NCBI RefSeq assembly: GCF_021130785.1
Contig: NC_060212.1
Location: 151,618,501-151,682,500, forward strand
Direction: 5' to 3'
Origin: Homalodisca vitripennis
Lineage: Eukaryota > Arthropoda > Insecta > Hemiptera > Cicadellidae
DNA length: 64,000 nt
Shown: positions 37,310 through 48,500 of the stretch, piece after piece
Layout of the letters: every line of letters starts with the position of its first letter
Numbering within the stretch: position 1 is the stretch's first letter
The notes under the pieces: model-generated
Told to the model about the DNA's origin: nothing
Seen by the model: the letters and a program-made list of their open reading frames with translations, nothing else
Databases searched by the model: none
Position numbers and translations under genes: made by a program

Positions 37310-38010
37310 GTTGTCTCCGTTTAGAGAGGGAGAGGTTGAATTGATCATTCAACAGCTCCTAGCAAATAAAAAATCAAATAGCTCCAAACTTTGATCAATG
37401 TGGATTTTGAAAAAAACTACTCAGTGCATTTAATACCATTCTAGTTAACGAATACTTTCAATCCGATGTTTTTCCGTCGCCCCTTACAATGTCTTAAGTA
37501 ACACCAATTTTTAAAGAGCAAGAAAGACCCATTTGATATCAATAACTATAGACCAAACTCTATTCTAACTGATTCTAAGTAAAATCTCTAAATCACTTTT
37601 CCTCACACGAATGCTAAACTTTCTAGAGAAAATAACTAGCTTGCTACTGAGTACTTTGGTTTCAGAAAAGGCAAATCGACAGTTGACGCTGTAGTAGAAC
37701 TAATCGAGATGGTTGAAGAGGGCCTAGATGATCGAAAACCCAACATAGGTGTGTTTCTCGATCTATCTAAAGAATTTGACTGTGTTTATCACAAAACATT
37801 ACTTAATAAGTTGGATTCTCACAGGATTTCAGGAGTGCCACTCCAATGGCCCAAGTATTTTGAGTGACAGATCTCAAATCGTACAGAATTCAAACGAGTG
37901 TTAAGAATCAGCCAAGATACGATATGGACTCCCACAGAGATCCATACTCAGCCTAATTTTGTGTTTAGTGTAACGTCAATGATATTGATTCGCCTTTTTA
38001 TCAGATCGGG
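37310..38010 (+). pseudogene. Degenerate non-LTR reverse transcriptase fragment
   Basis: Plus-strand remnant of an ORF2 protein with many stops and frameshifts. Recognisable pieces in order: VELIIQQLLANKKS (linker), VTPIFKEQ, a NYRPNSIL-like piece, FRKGKSTVDAVVELIEMVEE (about 37670-37720), GVFLDLSKEFDCVYHKTLL (about 37748-37805) and a PQ.SIL-like piece near 37935. The usual LSKAFD reads LSKEFD. It is much more decayed than the 28-29 kb copy and from another family. An AATAAA plus GATTT tail at 39310 on the same strand might be its distant 3' end, but nothing connects them. Confidence 0.88.
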
Positions 38011-39309
38011 AAAATCGTAGACTGATGTCTATCAGAGACAGCACGAGTCTCTGAGACAGTGAAAAGTCATTAACATGTAAAGGAAGACATTATTGGATTT
38101 GGAGGTTAATTGGTATAACATTGACAGTACTATGAATATTTAGGGTTTGGTATTTATATTCTTACAAAAATGTAGTGATTTAATACTTCAAAAGCTATCT
38201 TTCCAATGTTTAAGCAATTTTAAAATCTTTATTTAAAGGTAATAACTACATAATATGGAATATATGTACTGGTAACGTTGGAAGAAAGATGAATTTCTCA
38301 TGTGGCTGTATCTCGAATATTAAAAAGAATACGTATCTTTAAAAAGAAATCATAGAGAAATACCGACTATTTAGTGGATACAAATACATATACACGTAAA
38401 ACTGTACAAAATTCAGAAATGTCATAACTTTAAATCTTGCTTCGTTTGATTGCAAGTTACATTGCTTCCAGGTAATCGCGTACTTCTTAAAACGTTAAAC
38501 TAATCATTTGGAAACCGCAAGAAAGACGAAGAGAACTAAAACTGTACGTACAGCAGTGCTATTGTAAAAGGCTTTATAATGTTAAATCCCTCATCCTTCT
38601 TTCTTTAGAATGCCTACGATGTTTACGATACGACTATTCCCCTTATATATAATGAATTAAATATTTAACCGTCGGCTTAATCCACTTTCTGCTTGGGGCG
38701 AACATTTTAATATGATATGCAAATTGAGTATACAATTACAGAATAAGCAAATTGATAATTGTATGCGGAATAAAATATTTTTAATAGAAAAATAAAATAT
38801 TGATTGTCATTATGTCCTTGTTTCTATTACTAAAACAGTAAGTATAAAGAAGAAAGTATACCGTTATTGGTGTTTACTCCAGAGAATTTCTCACATACTG
38901 ATGTTTACTGCACAGGAAATAAAAACTTTACCGCTATTGGTTCTGTTGGTTATGTTATTTCCACTATATCAAGATTGTAAAGCCCGTCACAGAACATCAC
39001 GAACAGCTTTCACTCCGCTAGGTAATAAGTCTATAATGACAAGCCACAACAAAGTATGTTTAGTCGTAAAGTTACTTAGTAAATACTTTCTTGTTTAATC
39101 TTTAAAACATAAACATTTTTAAAGTACAACGGGTAAATTTAAGTTATTGATTAGATTATGATTTATGAGAGCATAGGATCTGAGGTCAGTGAGAATGTGT
39201 TTGAGAGAATGTATGAAGATGTAAGTTTGACTGTGTGTGTGAATGTATAAGGGGTTGCTTATAACTATAATTATAAGGGTTTCTTGACGATTGCGATGCA
39301 ATGTTGAAT
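38011..39309. other. AT-rich sequence, no recognised content
   Basis: Could hold decayed downstream parts of the RT remnant, but no motif is readable. Frames at 38901-39098 and 39119-39301 lack domains. Confidence 0.45.
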
Positions 39310-39346
39310 TGTAAAAAAATGCAATAAAAGATGATTTGATTTGATT
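39310..39346 (+). mobile_element. 3' tail of a non-LTR retroposon
   Basis: GCAATAAAAGATGATTTGAT followed by TTGATT: a polyA-signal-like word and a tandem GATTT tail on the plus strand, as in the retroposon tails at 20553 and 32945 (minus strand). Confidence 0.6.
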
Positions 39347-39484
39347 ATATTACTCTTCGTACTTGTTAGATTATATTAGTAACAGTTTAGAGTGGTTTAG
39401 GAAATATGCAACATTGATCCCAGTTTTACGTCAAATAACGTATTAATAATTTTTCGAGTATGCTTTAAAATGAACAAATTTGAA

Positions 39485-39487
<3 letters not shown>

Positions 39488-39521
<34 letters not shown>

Positions 39522-39602
39522 GCACACGCACGCACGCGCGCGCGCGCGCACACACACACACACACACACAAACGCACGCACGCACACACGCACGCACGCA
39601 CA
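39488..39602. repeat. (CA)n / (CG)n / (GCAC)n compound microsatellite
   Basis: About 15 CA units, then GCACGCAC repeats, a GC-alternating core (about 39536-39549), more CA units and a GCAC tail. Alternating purine-pyrimidine throughout, so a Z-DNA-prone tract. Frames crossing it are artefacts. Confidence 0.96.
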
Positions 39603-39806
39603 TATTACATTCTAAATTATGTACCAATACGTATTAATTGTACATATCATGAGTCATAAATGTGAATTTGTTACAATTATGCAAAATCTTTATGTTTCTT
39701 GTTTATTTATAATTTCCATAACAAACTTTAATTAACGAACTAGTGAAAATAAAATATATACAAAGAATAATCTAACCACAAGAATGTACAGATTTCAAAA
39801 AAAGTT
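39603..39806. other. AT-rich spacer
   Basis: Nothing recognised between the microsatellite and the next dispersed repeat. Confidence 0.5.
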
Positions 39807-39985
39807 GACTGAGCGTTAGCGAAGACTCAGCGGGATTACAAGATTGTCAACAGTATATCATGAGAACAAATTTAGCCGTAGATTGAAAATTTCTATGGAC
39901 TTTAATTTCTACATAGGCAAGATCTAGTTCGATGATGGTGCATAACATTTAGTCTTTACCGAACCTTTTGACTTAGGGAGTACCT
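39807..39985 (+). repeat. Dispersed repeat with GCTGAGCGTTAGC boundary (copy 3)
   Basis: Starts GACTGAGCGTTAGCGAAGAC, continues with a TATCATGAGAACAAATTTAG block, then TTTCTACATAGGCAAGATC and GTTCGATGATGGTGC. Same block order as the copies at 18851, 23833, 50620 and 57186. Confidence 0.8.
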
Positions 39986-40989
39986 AGAGAACGAATTGAA
40001 TTATAGACAGAATTCAAATGTTGTATTGATCTTAATTTTTAACAGACATTATCGTGCTCGGTAAAAGTGTATGCTTCTCCTACAAGTTTCTTACTATATA
40101 CGTAGCGAAGTAAGGTGGCAGATAATGTGGTACTGATATCTTTTATTAGTAAAAATATTTATTGAGTATTAATTATCTGAAGATGGTTATAAAAGATTCA
40201 AATCTTTTTGAATGACATTTATGTAGATTTTGTAAATTAAATCAACCTATTACAACCACCCTCATGGCAGCACTTACAAGATATTTTTACATAACTTCAC
40301 CGGACATGACCTCAAGAAAAAAAAACAAAACCACAAAACCACCCCCGTTCAAAACGTTTATATATTTTTAAATTTCGGATTTTCAGAACCAGGGACCGTA
40401 GGGTCTGTTTACTTTTTTTGAGCCAGATTAAATTTGCACCAAGTATTTTCATCTTTGGAACAGAGCTGGTGGTAGGAGTTCTCATTATCTAACAAAACAT
40501 ACAAATATACAGCCCGGACAGCGTGTCCCATACCATTTAGATCATTCTGATTTCTTCTAATCCATAGAAAATTTGCAATTTTTTCACTGCAAGTTCAGTT
40601 AGGCAATGTTTTTCAGTAAACTTTTTACCGTCAGCCAACGGAGTTTGTCAGTGTGTTTCGTAGGGTCATGAGTCTAATCCCCATGCGCTTTTGTACATGG
40701 CCTACGCACTCAATTTTGCTTATTTCAACATTTAGGCACCAAATAAAACAAAATCATTACTATACGAAGTGTATGCGCGCCGCGAACTACTGCAGGTTCC
40801 AAAACTTCACCTCAAACTGAACCGCTGTGCAGACCTTGATGTTTTATTTTTTTACATCATGATGGAAGTTTTTCAGCCTTAAGTGTTATATATCATTAAA
40901 TTCAGGACATTTCAAAGAAAAATAATTAATAAAAAACCAAAAATCGAAAAAATTAAATTTTGCCAGGTCAAACTGTCTTTATAAGAAGG
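39986..40989. other. Unassigned sequence
   Basis: Slightly more mixed base composition at 40380-40860 but no coding frame of note. ATATACAGCCCGGACAGCGTGTCC at about 40507-40530 resembles, imperfectly, the TATACAGGGTGT transposon-end word found elsewhere in the window. Confidence 0.4.
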
Positions 40990-41021
40990 AAAAGCGAATA
41001 ATGGTAACATTATTCGCTTTT
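40990..41021. other. Perfect 14-bp hairpin with GUAA tetraloop
   Basis: AAAAGCGAATAATG is followed by GTAA and its exact reverse complement CATTATTCGCTTTT. As RNA on the plus strand the loop is GUAA, a GNRA tetraloop. It is too short for a miRNA precursor, and no gene is adjacent. It could be a structured RNA element, a small fold-back insertion or an MITE relic. Confidence 0.75.
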
Positions 41022-42035
41022 AACCCACCTGATTGCCAACTGACGTTCGATTTCAATATTTTGGTAAATTTATTTTAGGTTGATGATGCAATGTTCTAGT
41101 TTATATTGATTACGTTGAACCGCATGTGCAGATAATAGTCTCTCAGAATTTCTATAAACAACATCAAACCAATAATTGGTCATTCTTAATAAGATGGTTG
41201 TTTTTCCAATACAATCTTTGCGACATAATTTAGTCAACAGCTGTGTTAGTTAACATGTGTTAGTTAATAAAATACACAAATATTGTTCCTTATATGTACA
41301 GACTGATGAGACAATATTTCCTTGAGAATACGTTTACGATTAAATAAATAAGTCTAACCAACTTATCGGGCTTGATAAAAGACACCAAATTCCTCCTGAT
41401 ATCCGTTGAGAACATATTAAAAACTACCATTGAGAATATTTTATTTTAAAAGGAACTTTTCTCTTAAGGTTGTGCAATACATTTTTTGTTCGAGTTAATT
41501 TTTTAAAAATTACAATAATTGGAAGTTACAGGCAATGAAATTGGAATTTTGGGCGATTTTATGATCAGAAGCAAGGATAAAAGCTGATAGTACGAATGTG
41601 AAATATAAATTATATATTCAGAGAAAGACAACTTGTTATGGACTTCTCATTTTTCATATAAAAATAAATTCTTTTGTATCTTTAAAATCAGCAGGTTTTT
41701 GGCAACCTGATAAGATAAGATGCTCCTGATTACTAATTAAATTCCTACAACTTCTTATGGAATAATACAATTATTTAAAATTTTATCGTCTTCACTATTA
41801 CTAGATTGCTGTTTAAAAACACACAAAACCAACCGAAAACCGACTGCGCCAACTTTTAAACAGTTTTCAATCAAGTACGCGTTGAAAAACTAAGTATTTA
41901 TTTATTTATTTACATACGGTATACACCATTTCACATTTGTTATGAAGTATTAACTTCATGGAATTAATAAATTTTTAAAATTACGTAATAAGAAAAAAAT
42001 AACGCAAAGATATAAGTGAACTCAGGCATACAGTT
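41022..42035. other. AT-rich sequence, nothing recognised
   Basis: No coding frame of note and no clear repeat. Confidence 0.5.
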
Positions 42036-42344
42036 TTAATAACTAGGCCTACGACTCGTAGAATTTGAACAGTTTTCCCATAAGTCACACGTAAGTGGCT
42101 TCACTTTGACCGTGTAGCGAGCTGGCGCGGCGCGGCGCGGCGCGGCGGCGGTGGCGCGTGCAAAATTGCGTTCGAGTGTGCTCAACACGTCGGAATAAGT
42201 GTTGTCACTTTGGCCAACTCGCTGACGTTCACCTTTTGAAGAGGCACTTGTCAGCAGACCCCCTTTGATGCAGAGGGCTTTCTGAAATTTACGACATTTT
42301 GAAAAACGCAAAGCAAACAAATAAAACCTATTTGCATTCAGCAC
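42036..42344 (-). other. Open frame across a GC-rich patch, possible exon
   Basis: A 102-codon minus-strand frame of mixed, protein-like composition (Ser/Arg/Ala rich, e.g. KGERQRVGQSDNTYSDVLS) that crosses the GC-rich pentamer repeat at 42124-42160. No domain is recognised. It sits at the left edge of the only GC-richer island in the window, so an exon or CpG-rich promoter is possible, but no start, splice or homology evidence is available. Confidence 0.15.
42124..42160. repeat. GC-rich (GGCGC)n pentamer repeat
   Basis: GGCGCGGCGCGGCGCGGCGC followed by GGCGGCGGTGGCGC: about four GGCGC units and GGC triplets, dense in CpG, in otherwise AT-rich DNA. Confidence 0.9.
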
Positions 42345-42370
42345 AATCTTATGAACATGTATATAACGAA

Positions 42371-42590
42371 TTATGTAACCTATGCCTAATTATGTAACCT
42401 ATGCCTAATTATGTAACCTATGCCTAATTATGTAACCTATGCCTAATTATGTAACCTATGCCTAATTATGTAACCTATGCCTAATTATGTAACCTATGCC
42501 TAATTATGTAACCTATGCCTAATTATGTAAACTATGCCTAATTTTGTAACCTATGCCTAATTATGTAACCTATGCCTAATTATGCCTATT
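42371..42590. repeat. 19-bp tandem repeat, about 11-12 copies
   Basis: CCTAATTATGTAACCTATG repeated head to tail with only a few substitutions (one copy reads AAACTATG, one ATTTTG). The last unit is truncated (CCTAATTATGCCTATTGCC). Non-coding. Confidence 0.96.
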
Positions 42591-43114
42591 GCCAGGGCCG
42601 CTCCGACGTCAATATGAAGCCCGGGGCGAGATCTTCATATGCGCCTTCCACGAGAGTACTTCTAAATATTTTTATATATATATAAAAAAAAAAAAATACT
42701 TTTTAGGAACACAAAACATTGATTTCCTTATTTTGTGGAAGAGTTTAATATTACGTAGGAAACATCAAACTGATGTTAAAAAATGTTTGATTTTAGGAAC
42801 AAATTAAAAATAATCATTCCGATTCGTCCGTACGTTGAGCCAGGGCTCAGTTTGTACGTTTTTGTCTTACCTTTCCCACCTCGGCCACTCTTATCAGTCG
42901 GTGGGGGAGTCACTCCGTCAAGTATTGATTTTCTGCCTGGTTGGACTGTTTGGTTGAGGTCAGCTGGTTGACCTTGACTAGTTTACCGATCAGCTGTTCA
43001 CCGGCACCGGCTACTGTTCGGAGCGGTCAGACATGTTCGGAGAAGCTACTGTGTTTCTGGCTGTTCTCTGCTCTTCCCGTTTCCCCATGGCTGGCTAGCT
43101 CCTCTACTTTCGGC
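42591..43114. other. GC-richer island, left part
   Basis: Base composition rises markedly from 42591, with CpG-containing runs (gccagggccgctccgacgtc; cggcaccggctactgttcgg). A plus-strand frame 42941-43306 runs through it. No promoter is demonstrable. Confidence 0.4.
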
Positions 43115-43236
43115 AGGGTCCTTGTGAGTGCCGTCAGCGGGACTGGTGCGGCGAGTCTGCCCAATGAAACCACTGAAACCAAAACTGAATGCCTCGTGCC
43201 CTGCCAGCGCTCCTGTACCGGCATCCAACCGGAGTG
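43115..43236 (+). CDS. Candidate exon of a cysteine-rich secreted protein (tentative)
   Basis: A plus-strand frame reads ASLPNETTETKTECLVPCQ then RSCTGIQPEC. Its cysteine spacing C-x3-C-x3-C-x6-C is like the middle of trypsin-inhibitor-like (TIL) cysteine-rich domains, though too little is present to assign. A plausible splice acceptor (ctcctctactttcggcag, ending near 43117) precedes it, and a plausible donor (GTATGT near 43235) directly follows the last cysteine. These features together are suggestive, not proof. The rest of the domain would have to be encoded outside what I can identify. Confidence 0.18.
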
Positions 43237-44035
43237 TATGTGCTCATATTCATTTCATCTGGAACAAGGTTGGATCCAAAATGTTTTTTTACTTTTCTTA
43301 TACTGAACTTGCGAGGATTGGGGTGCAGGGAGCGCTGCCAGATATTAGATCTGGAGGAGGGCCAGTGTTAAGACTAGTGTGTATTTAGTTTAGTTACATG
43401 AACTGAAGGGGAGGATTTCATCTTTAATTCGGATTCGTGGAGGCAACTAAGCCCCCGCCTCCTTCAAAAATCGGCTTTAAATATTTTTTTTTACTTTTTG
43501 GCTACAAACCTGAAACCAAATTACTTTTTAAAAATAGTGGGCCTAGAAATTCTACAACCTTTTCCCTCCCCTCAGTTCATAAAAAAATTACCGCTCCGAG
43601 TTTGGGAGGGGCGCGCTTCCGAGACCTCCTGTCTATTTTTCGCTAACTCGGGACAACTTTAAAGTAAAAATCCCCAAAATATTTCTAGGCTTGGGATTTA
43701 TGGCTTACATCCGGAGTGTTATTTAAAATGTCACAAAATAATTTAGATTTATTTATATTTTACCATACCTTGCTTTAATTCAGATCCAAAAAAGGAAAAT
43801 TAGCTCATTTTTGAATATTATTTCCCAGAAGAGTGTACCTGGTTACTCTTCACAAGTAATATGAGAACAGTATTGAACTGCCTAATTAGTTTAATTAAGC
43901 CTAAATAATTGCTATTATTCTTTGTGAATAACTTTGAGGTATGTTCCGCCAAGTATTTTTTTGACCGAAGAAAAGAAGTACCTATTTTTTCTGGGTTGGG
44001 ATAACAATATAAACGGTACAACGGCACCAAATATG
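43237..44035. other. GC-richer island, right part, then AT-rich sequence
   Basis: Up to about 43650 the sequence stays mixed or GC-rich (gggaggggcgcgcttccgag), with overlapping frames on the plus strand lacking domains. After 43650 it returns to AT-rich with nothing recognised. Confidence 0.4.
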
Positions 44036-44225
44036 CCTTGGAGTAGATTACAATGGCCGGAGTAGACCTTTTTTACTGAAATAAACTAGACCGATATATA
44101 TATATTTTCTTGATCAGGGCAAGAATGCAATCGTTACTAGAGCAAGGGGAATAACTTAGACCGGGAGAAGATTACACGAGCCCGAGTAAACACTTTTTGA
44201 CTATAATATGCTTCTTAGACAGAGT
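44036..44225. repeat. Diverged direct duplication, about 125-bp spacing
   Basis: GGAGTAGATTACAATGGCCG then GAGTAGACCTTTTTTACTG (44040-44085) is echoed by GGGAGAAGATTACACGAGCC then GAGTAAACACTTTTTGACT (44162-44205). This is an old two-copy duplication or part of a dispersed repeat. Confidence 0.5.
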
Positions 44226-45551
44226 GTGGATATATTTTCATCGCGGAAACAAGGAAAAGTATATTATAGCATGTGTGTAATATAATTGATCAGAACCAGA
44301 AACGCTAAACCCAAAATCAGAGCTAGTGAAATATTTTTGACCTTTGAACCTCTAAGCAATGGACACTAAAATAATACGTACTACAAACATGTCTACTTCC
44401 GATTCTCCATTATTATAGAGCTTCATCATACTACACCATGTGTGCTTCTACTGAAATTAGTACGAAGTATTTAAAGTATCTAAAATATTTAAAGAGTTAC
44501 TGAAATTGTTGCAGTATTTATTACTAAACATTGTGATATGTTGCAGTAAATTTTGTGTATTTAATTGGTAATGATAATATTGTTTTCACTCCCGACTTCA
44601 GAGCCTCAATACACTGCTCTTTAAACCTACATTTTAGTTACTCTAAAATTGATCAGGTGATTAGAATATCTGCCAGTGATAATCAATCATTTTCAGAAGT
44701 ATTTACTATGTACCTGTTACTACGTACCTGTTACTCGATAGGTAATTGCGTGCACAGCCGCGGGTAACTGCTAGTTTATGTATAAAACCAAAGTTATTCC
44801 ACGACTTATTTTTATAATAATCAATTGTTATTGAGTACATGTTTATGATTTCCCCCTTGCATATTTGTGCATTCACAGCGCGAGGGCGATAGTTTTTATT
44901 TTCCCCTTGCACGTCCGCGGTTTTGGAGTTATTTTACATTTATTATAAACAAGAAAATACCTTAAAGCTTTACAAACGAAAGTCATACTATCGAGTAATA
45001 AAGATTTGATTTAAAAAGAGATATATGTACGTTTTCCAAGTGAGACAACCGAAAAAAAACATTAACTAAGGAAACCTAAAAGGATAACGCCTGATTTATT
45101 CTATATCACCAATTTATTCAACCATTTTAATTTGAATTAAAAATATACTCTTAATATACTTTCACTATAACTACTTCCGAGAGATCAGCTGGTTAGATCG
45201 TATGGGAAATTCCGTATCAGAGGAAACAATAAATTAGCTGTCAAGCAGTTTGTTTCCTTTTGAACGAAATATAGTCTGTATACTTCTATTTAACTTGTAA
45301 AAAACTAGAAAAACAATGAATTTTATGTAATTTTTAAAATAACAGTTTTGTATTGGATTAAGAAATGAACTGTACTATAACTTCTGTCATACAAGTCGTA
45401 TGCGAGTGCAATGTAGGTCCTGAATATGAATCATTCCGAAGGTTTAACGTTTTTTATTATGTGGCAAATTTCACTACTTGAAGTGATTATGATAATGAAG
45501 CAATTATAGTATTAAAGCAATTTTTAATAGTGCAGGAGCCGAGAGGTAATT
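44226..45551. other. AT-rich sequence, nothing supported
   Basis: Short frames at 44555-44767 and 44706-44912 have no domain. ACAGCCGCGGGTAACTGCTAG at about 44753 is reminiscent of common insect repeat ends but too short to assign. Confidence 0.4.
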
Positions 45552-48500
45552 TAAACGAAATAAGCACACAACGTGATTCTTCAAGTCGGAAGAGAAATAA
45601 GCACACAACGTGATTCTTCAAGTCGGAAGAGAAATAAGCACACAACGTGATTCTTCAAGTCGGAAGAGAAATAAGCACACAACGTGATTCTTCAAGTCGG
45701 AAGAGAAATAAGCACACAACGTGATTCTTCAAGTCGGAAGAGAAATAAGCACACAACGTGATTCTTCAAGTCGGAAGAGAAATAAGCACACAACGTGATT
45801 CTTCAAGTCGGAAGAGAAATAAGCACACAACGTGATTCTTCAAGTCGGAAGAGAAATAAGCACACAACGTGATTCTTCAAGTCGGAAGAGAAATAAGCAC
45901 ACAACGTGATTCTTCAAGTCGGAAGAGAAATAAGCACACAACGTGATTCTTCAAGTCGGAAGAGAAATAAGCACACAACGTGATTCTTCAAGTCGGAAGA
46001 GAAATAAGCACACAACGTGATTCTTCAAGTCGGAAGAGAAATAAGCACACAACGTGATTCTTCAAGTCGGAAGAGAAATACGCACACAACGTGATTCTTC
46101 AAGTCGGAAGAGAAATAAGCACACAACGTGATTCTTCAAGTCGGAAGAGAAATAACGCACACAACGTGATTCTTCAAGTCGGAAGAGAAATACGCACACA
46201 ACGTGATTCTTCAAGTCGGAAGAGAAATACGCACACAACGTGATTCTTCAAGTCGGAAGAGAAATAAGCACACAACGTGATTCTTCAAGTCGGAAGAGAA
46301 ATACGCACACAACGTGATTCTTCAAGTCGGAAGAGAAATACGCACACAACGTGATTCTTCAAGTCGGAAGAGAAATAACGCACACAACGTGATTCTTCAA
46401 GTCGGAAGAGAAATAACGCACACAACGTGATTCTTCAAGTCGGAAGAGAAATACGCACACAACGTGATTCTTCAAGTCGGAAGAGAAATACGCACACAAC
46501 GTGATTCTTCAAGTCGGAAGAGAAATACGCACACAACGTGATTCTTCAAGTCGGAAGAGAAATACGCACACAACGTGATTCTTCAAGTCGGAAGAGAAAT
46601 ACGCACACAACGTGATTCTTCAAGTCGGAAGAGAAATACGCACACAACGTGATTCTTCAAGTCGGAAGAGAAATACGCACACAACGTGATTCTTCAAGTC
46701 GGAAGAGAAATACGCACACAACGTGATTCTTCAAGTCGGAAGAGAAATACGCACACAACGTGATTCTTCAAGTCGGAAGAGAAATACGCACACAACGTGA
46801 TTCTTCAAGTCGGAAGAGAAATAAGCACACAACGTGATTCTTCAAGTCGGAAGAGAAATAAGCACACAACGTGATTCTTCAAGTCGGAAGAGAAATAAGC
46901 ACACAACGTGATTCTTCAAGTCGGAAGAGAAATAAGCACACAACGTGATTCTTCAAGTCGGAAGAGAAATAAGCACACAACGTGATTCTTCAAGTCGGAA
47001 GAGAAATAAGCACACAACGTGATTCTTCAAGTCGGAAGAGAAATAAGCACACAACGTGATTCTTCAAGTCGGAAGAGAAATAAGCACACAACGTGATTCT
47101 TCAAGTCGGAAGAGAAATAAGCACACAACGTGATTCTTCAAGTCGGAAGAGAAATACGCACACAACGTGATTCTTCAAGTCGGAAGAGAAATACGCACAC
47201 AACGTGATTCTTCAAGTCGGAAGAGAAATACACACAACGTGATTCTTCAAGTCGGAAGAGAAATAGAAAGTCACACAACGTGATTCTTCAAGTCGGAGAG
47301 AACAACGTGATTCTTCACGAAATAAGCACACAACGTGATTCTTCAAGTCGGAAGAGAAATAAGCACACAACGTGATTCTTCAAGTCGGAAGAGAAATAAG
47401 CACACAACGTGATTCTTCAAGTCGGAAGAGAAATAAGCACACAACGTGATTCTTCAAGTCGGAAGAGAAATAAGCACACAACGTGATTCTTCAAGTCGGA
47501 AGAGAAATAAGCACACAACGTGATTCTTCAAGTCGGAAGAGAAATAAGCACACAACGTGATTCTTCAAGTCGGAAGAGAAATAAGCACACAACGTGATTC
47601 TTCAAGTCGGAAGAGAAATTTCCTCTAAGAAAATAATTTAACGTCAGCCAACGCTAGTTCTTCAAGTCGGAGGACGAAATAGGAGTTCACAAAAAGGGTA
47701 TAAAATGATATTTCAGATTCTTCGGAAGAGAAATACGCACACAACGTGATTCTTATAAGTCTGAAGAGAAATACGCACACAACGTGATTCTTCAAGTCGG
47801 AAGAGAAATAAGTCACACACAACGTGATTCTTCAAGTCGGAAGAGAAATACGCACACAACGTGATTCTTCAAGTCGGAAGAGAAATACGCACACAACGTG
47901 ATTCTTCAAGTCGGAAGAGAAATAACGCACACAACGTGATTCTTCAAGTCGGAAGAGAAATACGCACACAACGTGATTCTTCAAGTCGGAAGAGAAATAC
48001 GCACACAACGTGATTCTTCAAGTCGGAAGAGAAATACGCACACAACGTGATTCTTCAAGTCGGAAGAGAAATACGCACACAACGTGATTCTTCAAGTCGG
48101 AAGAGAAATAAGCACACAACGTGATTCTTCAAGTCGGAAGAGAAATAAGCACACAACGTGATTCTTCAAGTCGGAAGAGAAATAAGCACACAACGTGATT
48201 CTTCAAGTCGGAAGAGAAATAAGCACACAACGTGATTCTTCAAGTCGGAAAGAGAAATAAGCACACAACGTGATTCTTCAAGTCGGAAGAGAAATAAGCA
48301 CACAACGTGATTCTTCAAGTCGGAAGAGAAATAAGCACACAACGTGATTCTTCAAGTCGGAAGAGAAATAAGCACACAACGTGATTCTTCAAGTCGGAAG
48401 AGAAATAAGCACACAACGTGATTCTTCAAGTCGGAAGAGAAATAAGACACAACGTGATTCTTCAAGTCGAAGAGAAATAAGCACACAACGTGATTCTTCA

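Noticed and set aside
37310..39346. One continuous retrotransposon from the RT remnant to the GATTT tail
   Set aside because: About 1.3 kb between them shows no readable RT C-terminus, so they are annotated separately.
39397..39627. Cys/Val/Arg-rich minus frame
   Set aside because: Produced by the (CA/CG)n microsatellite.
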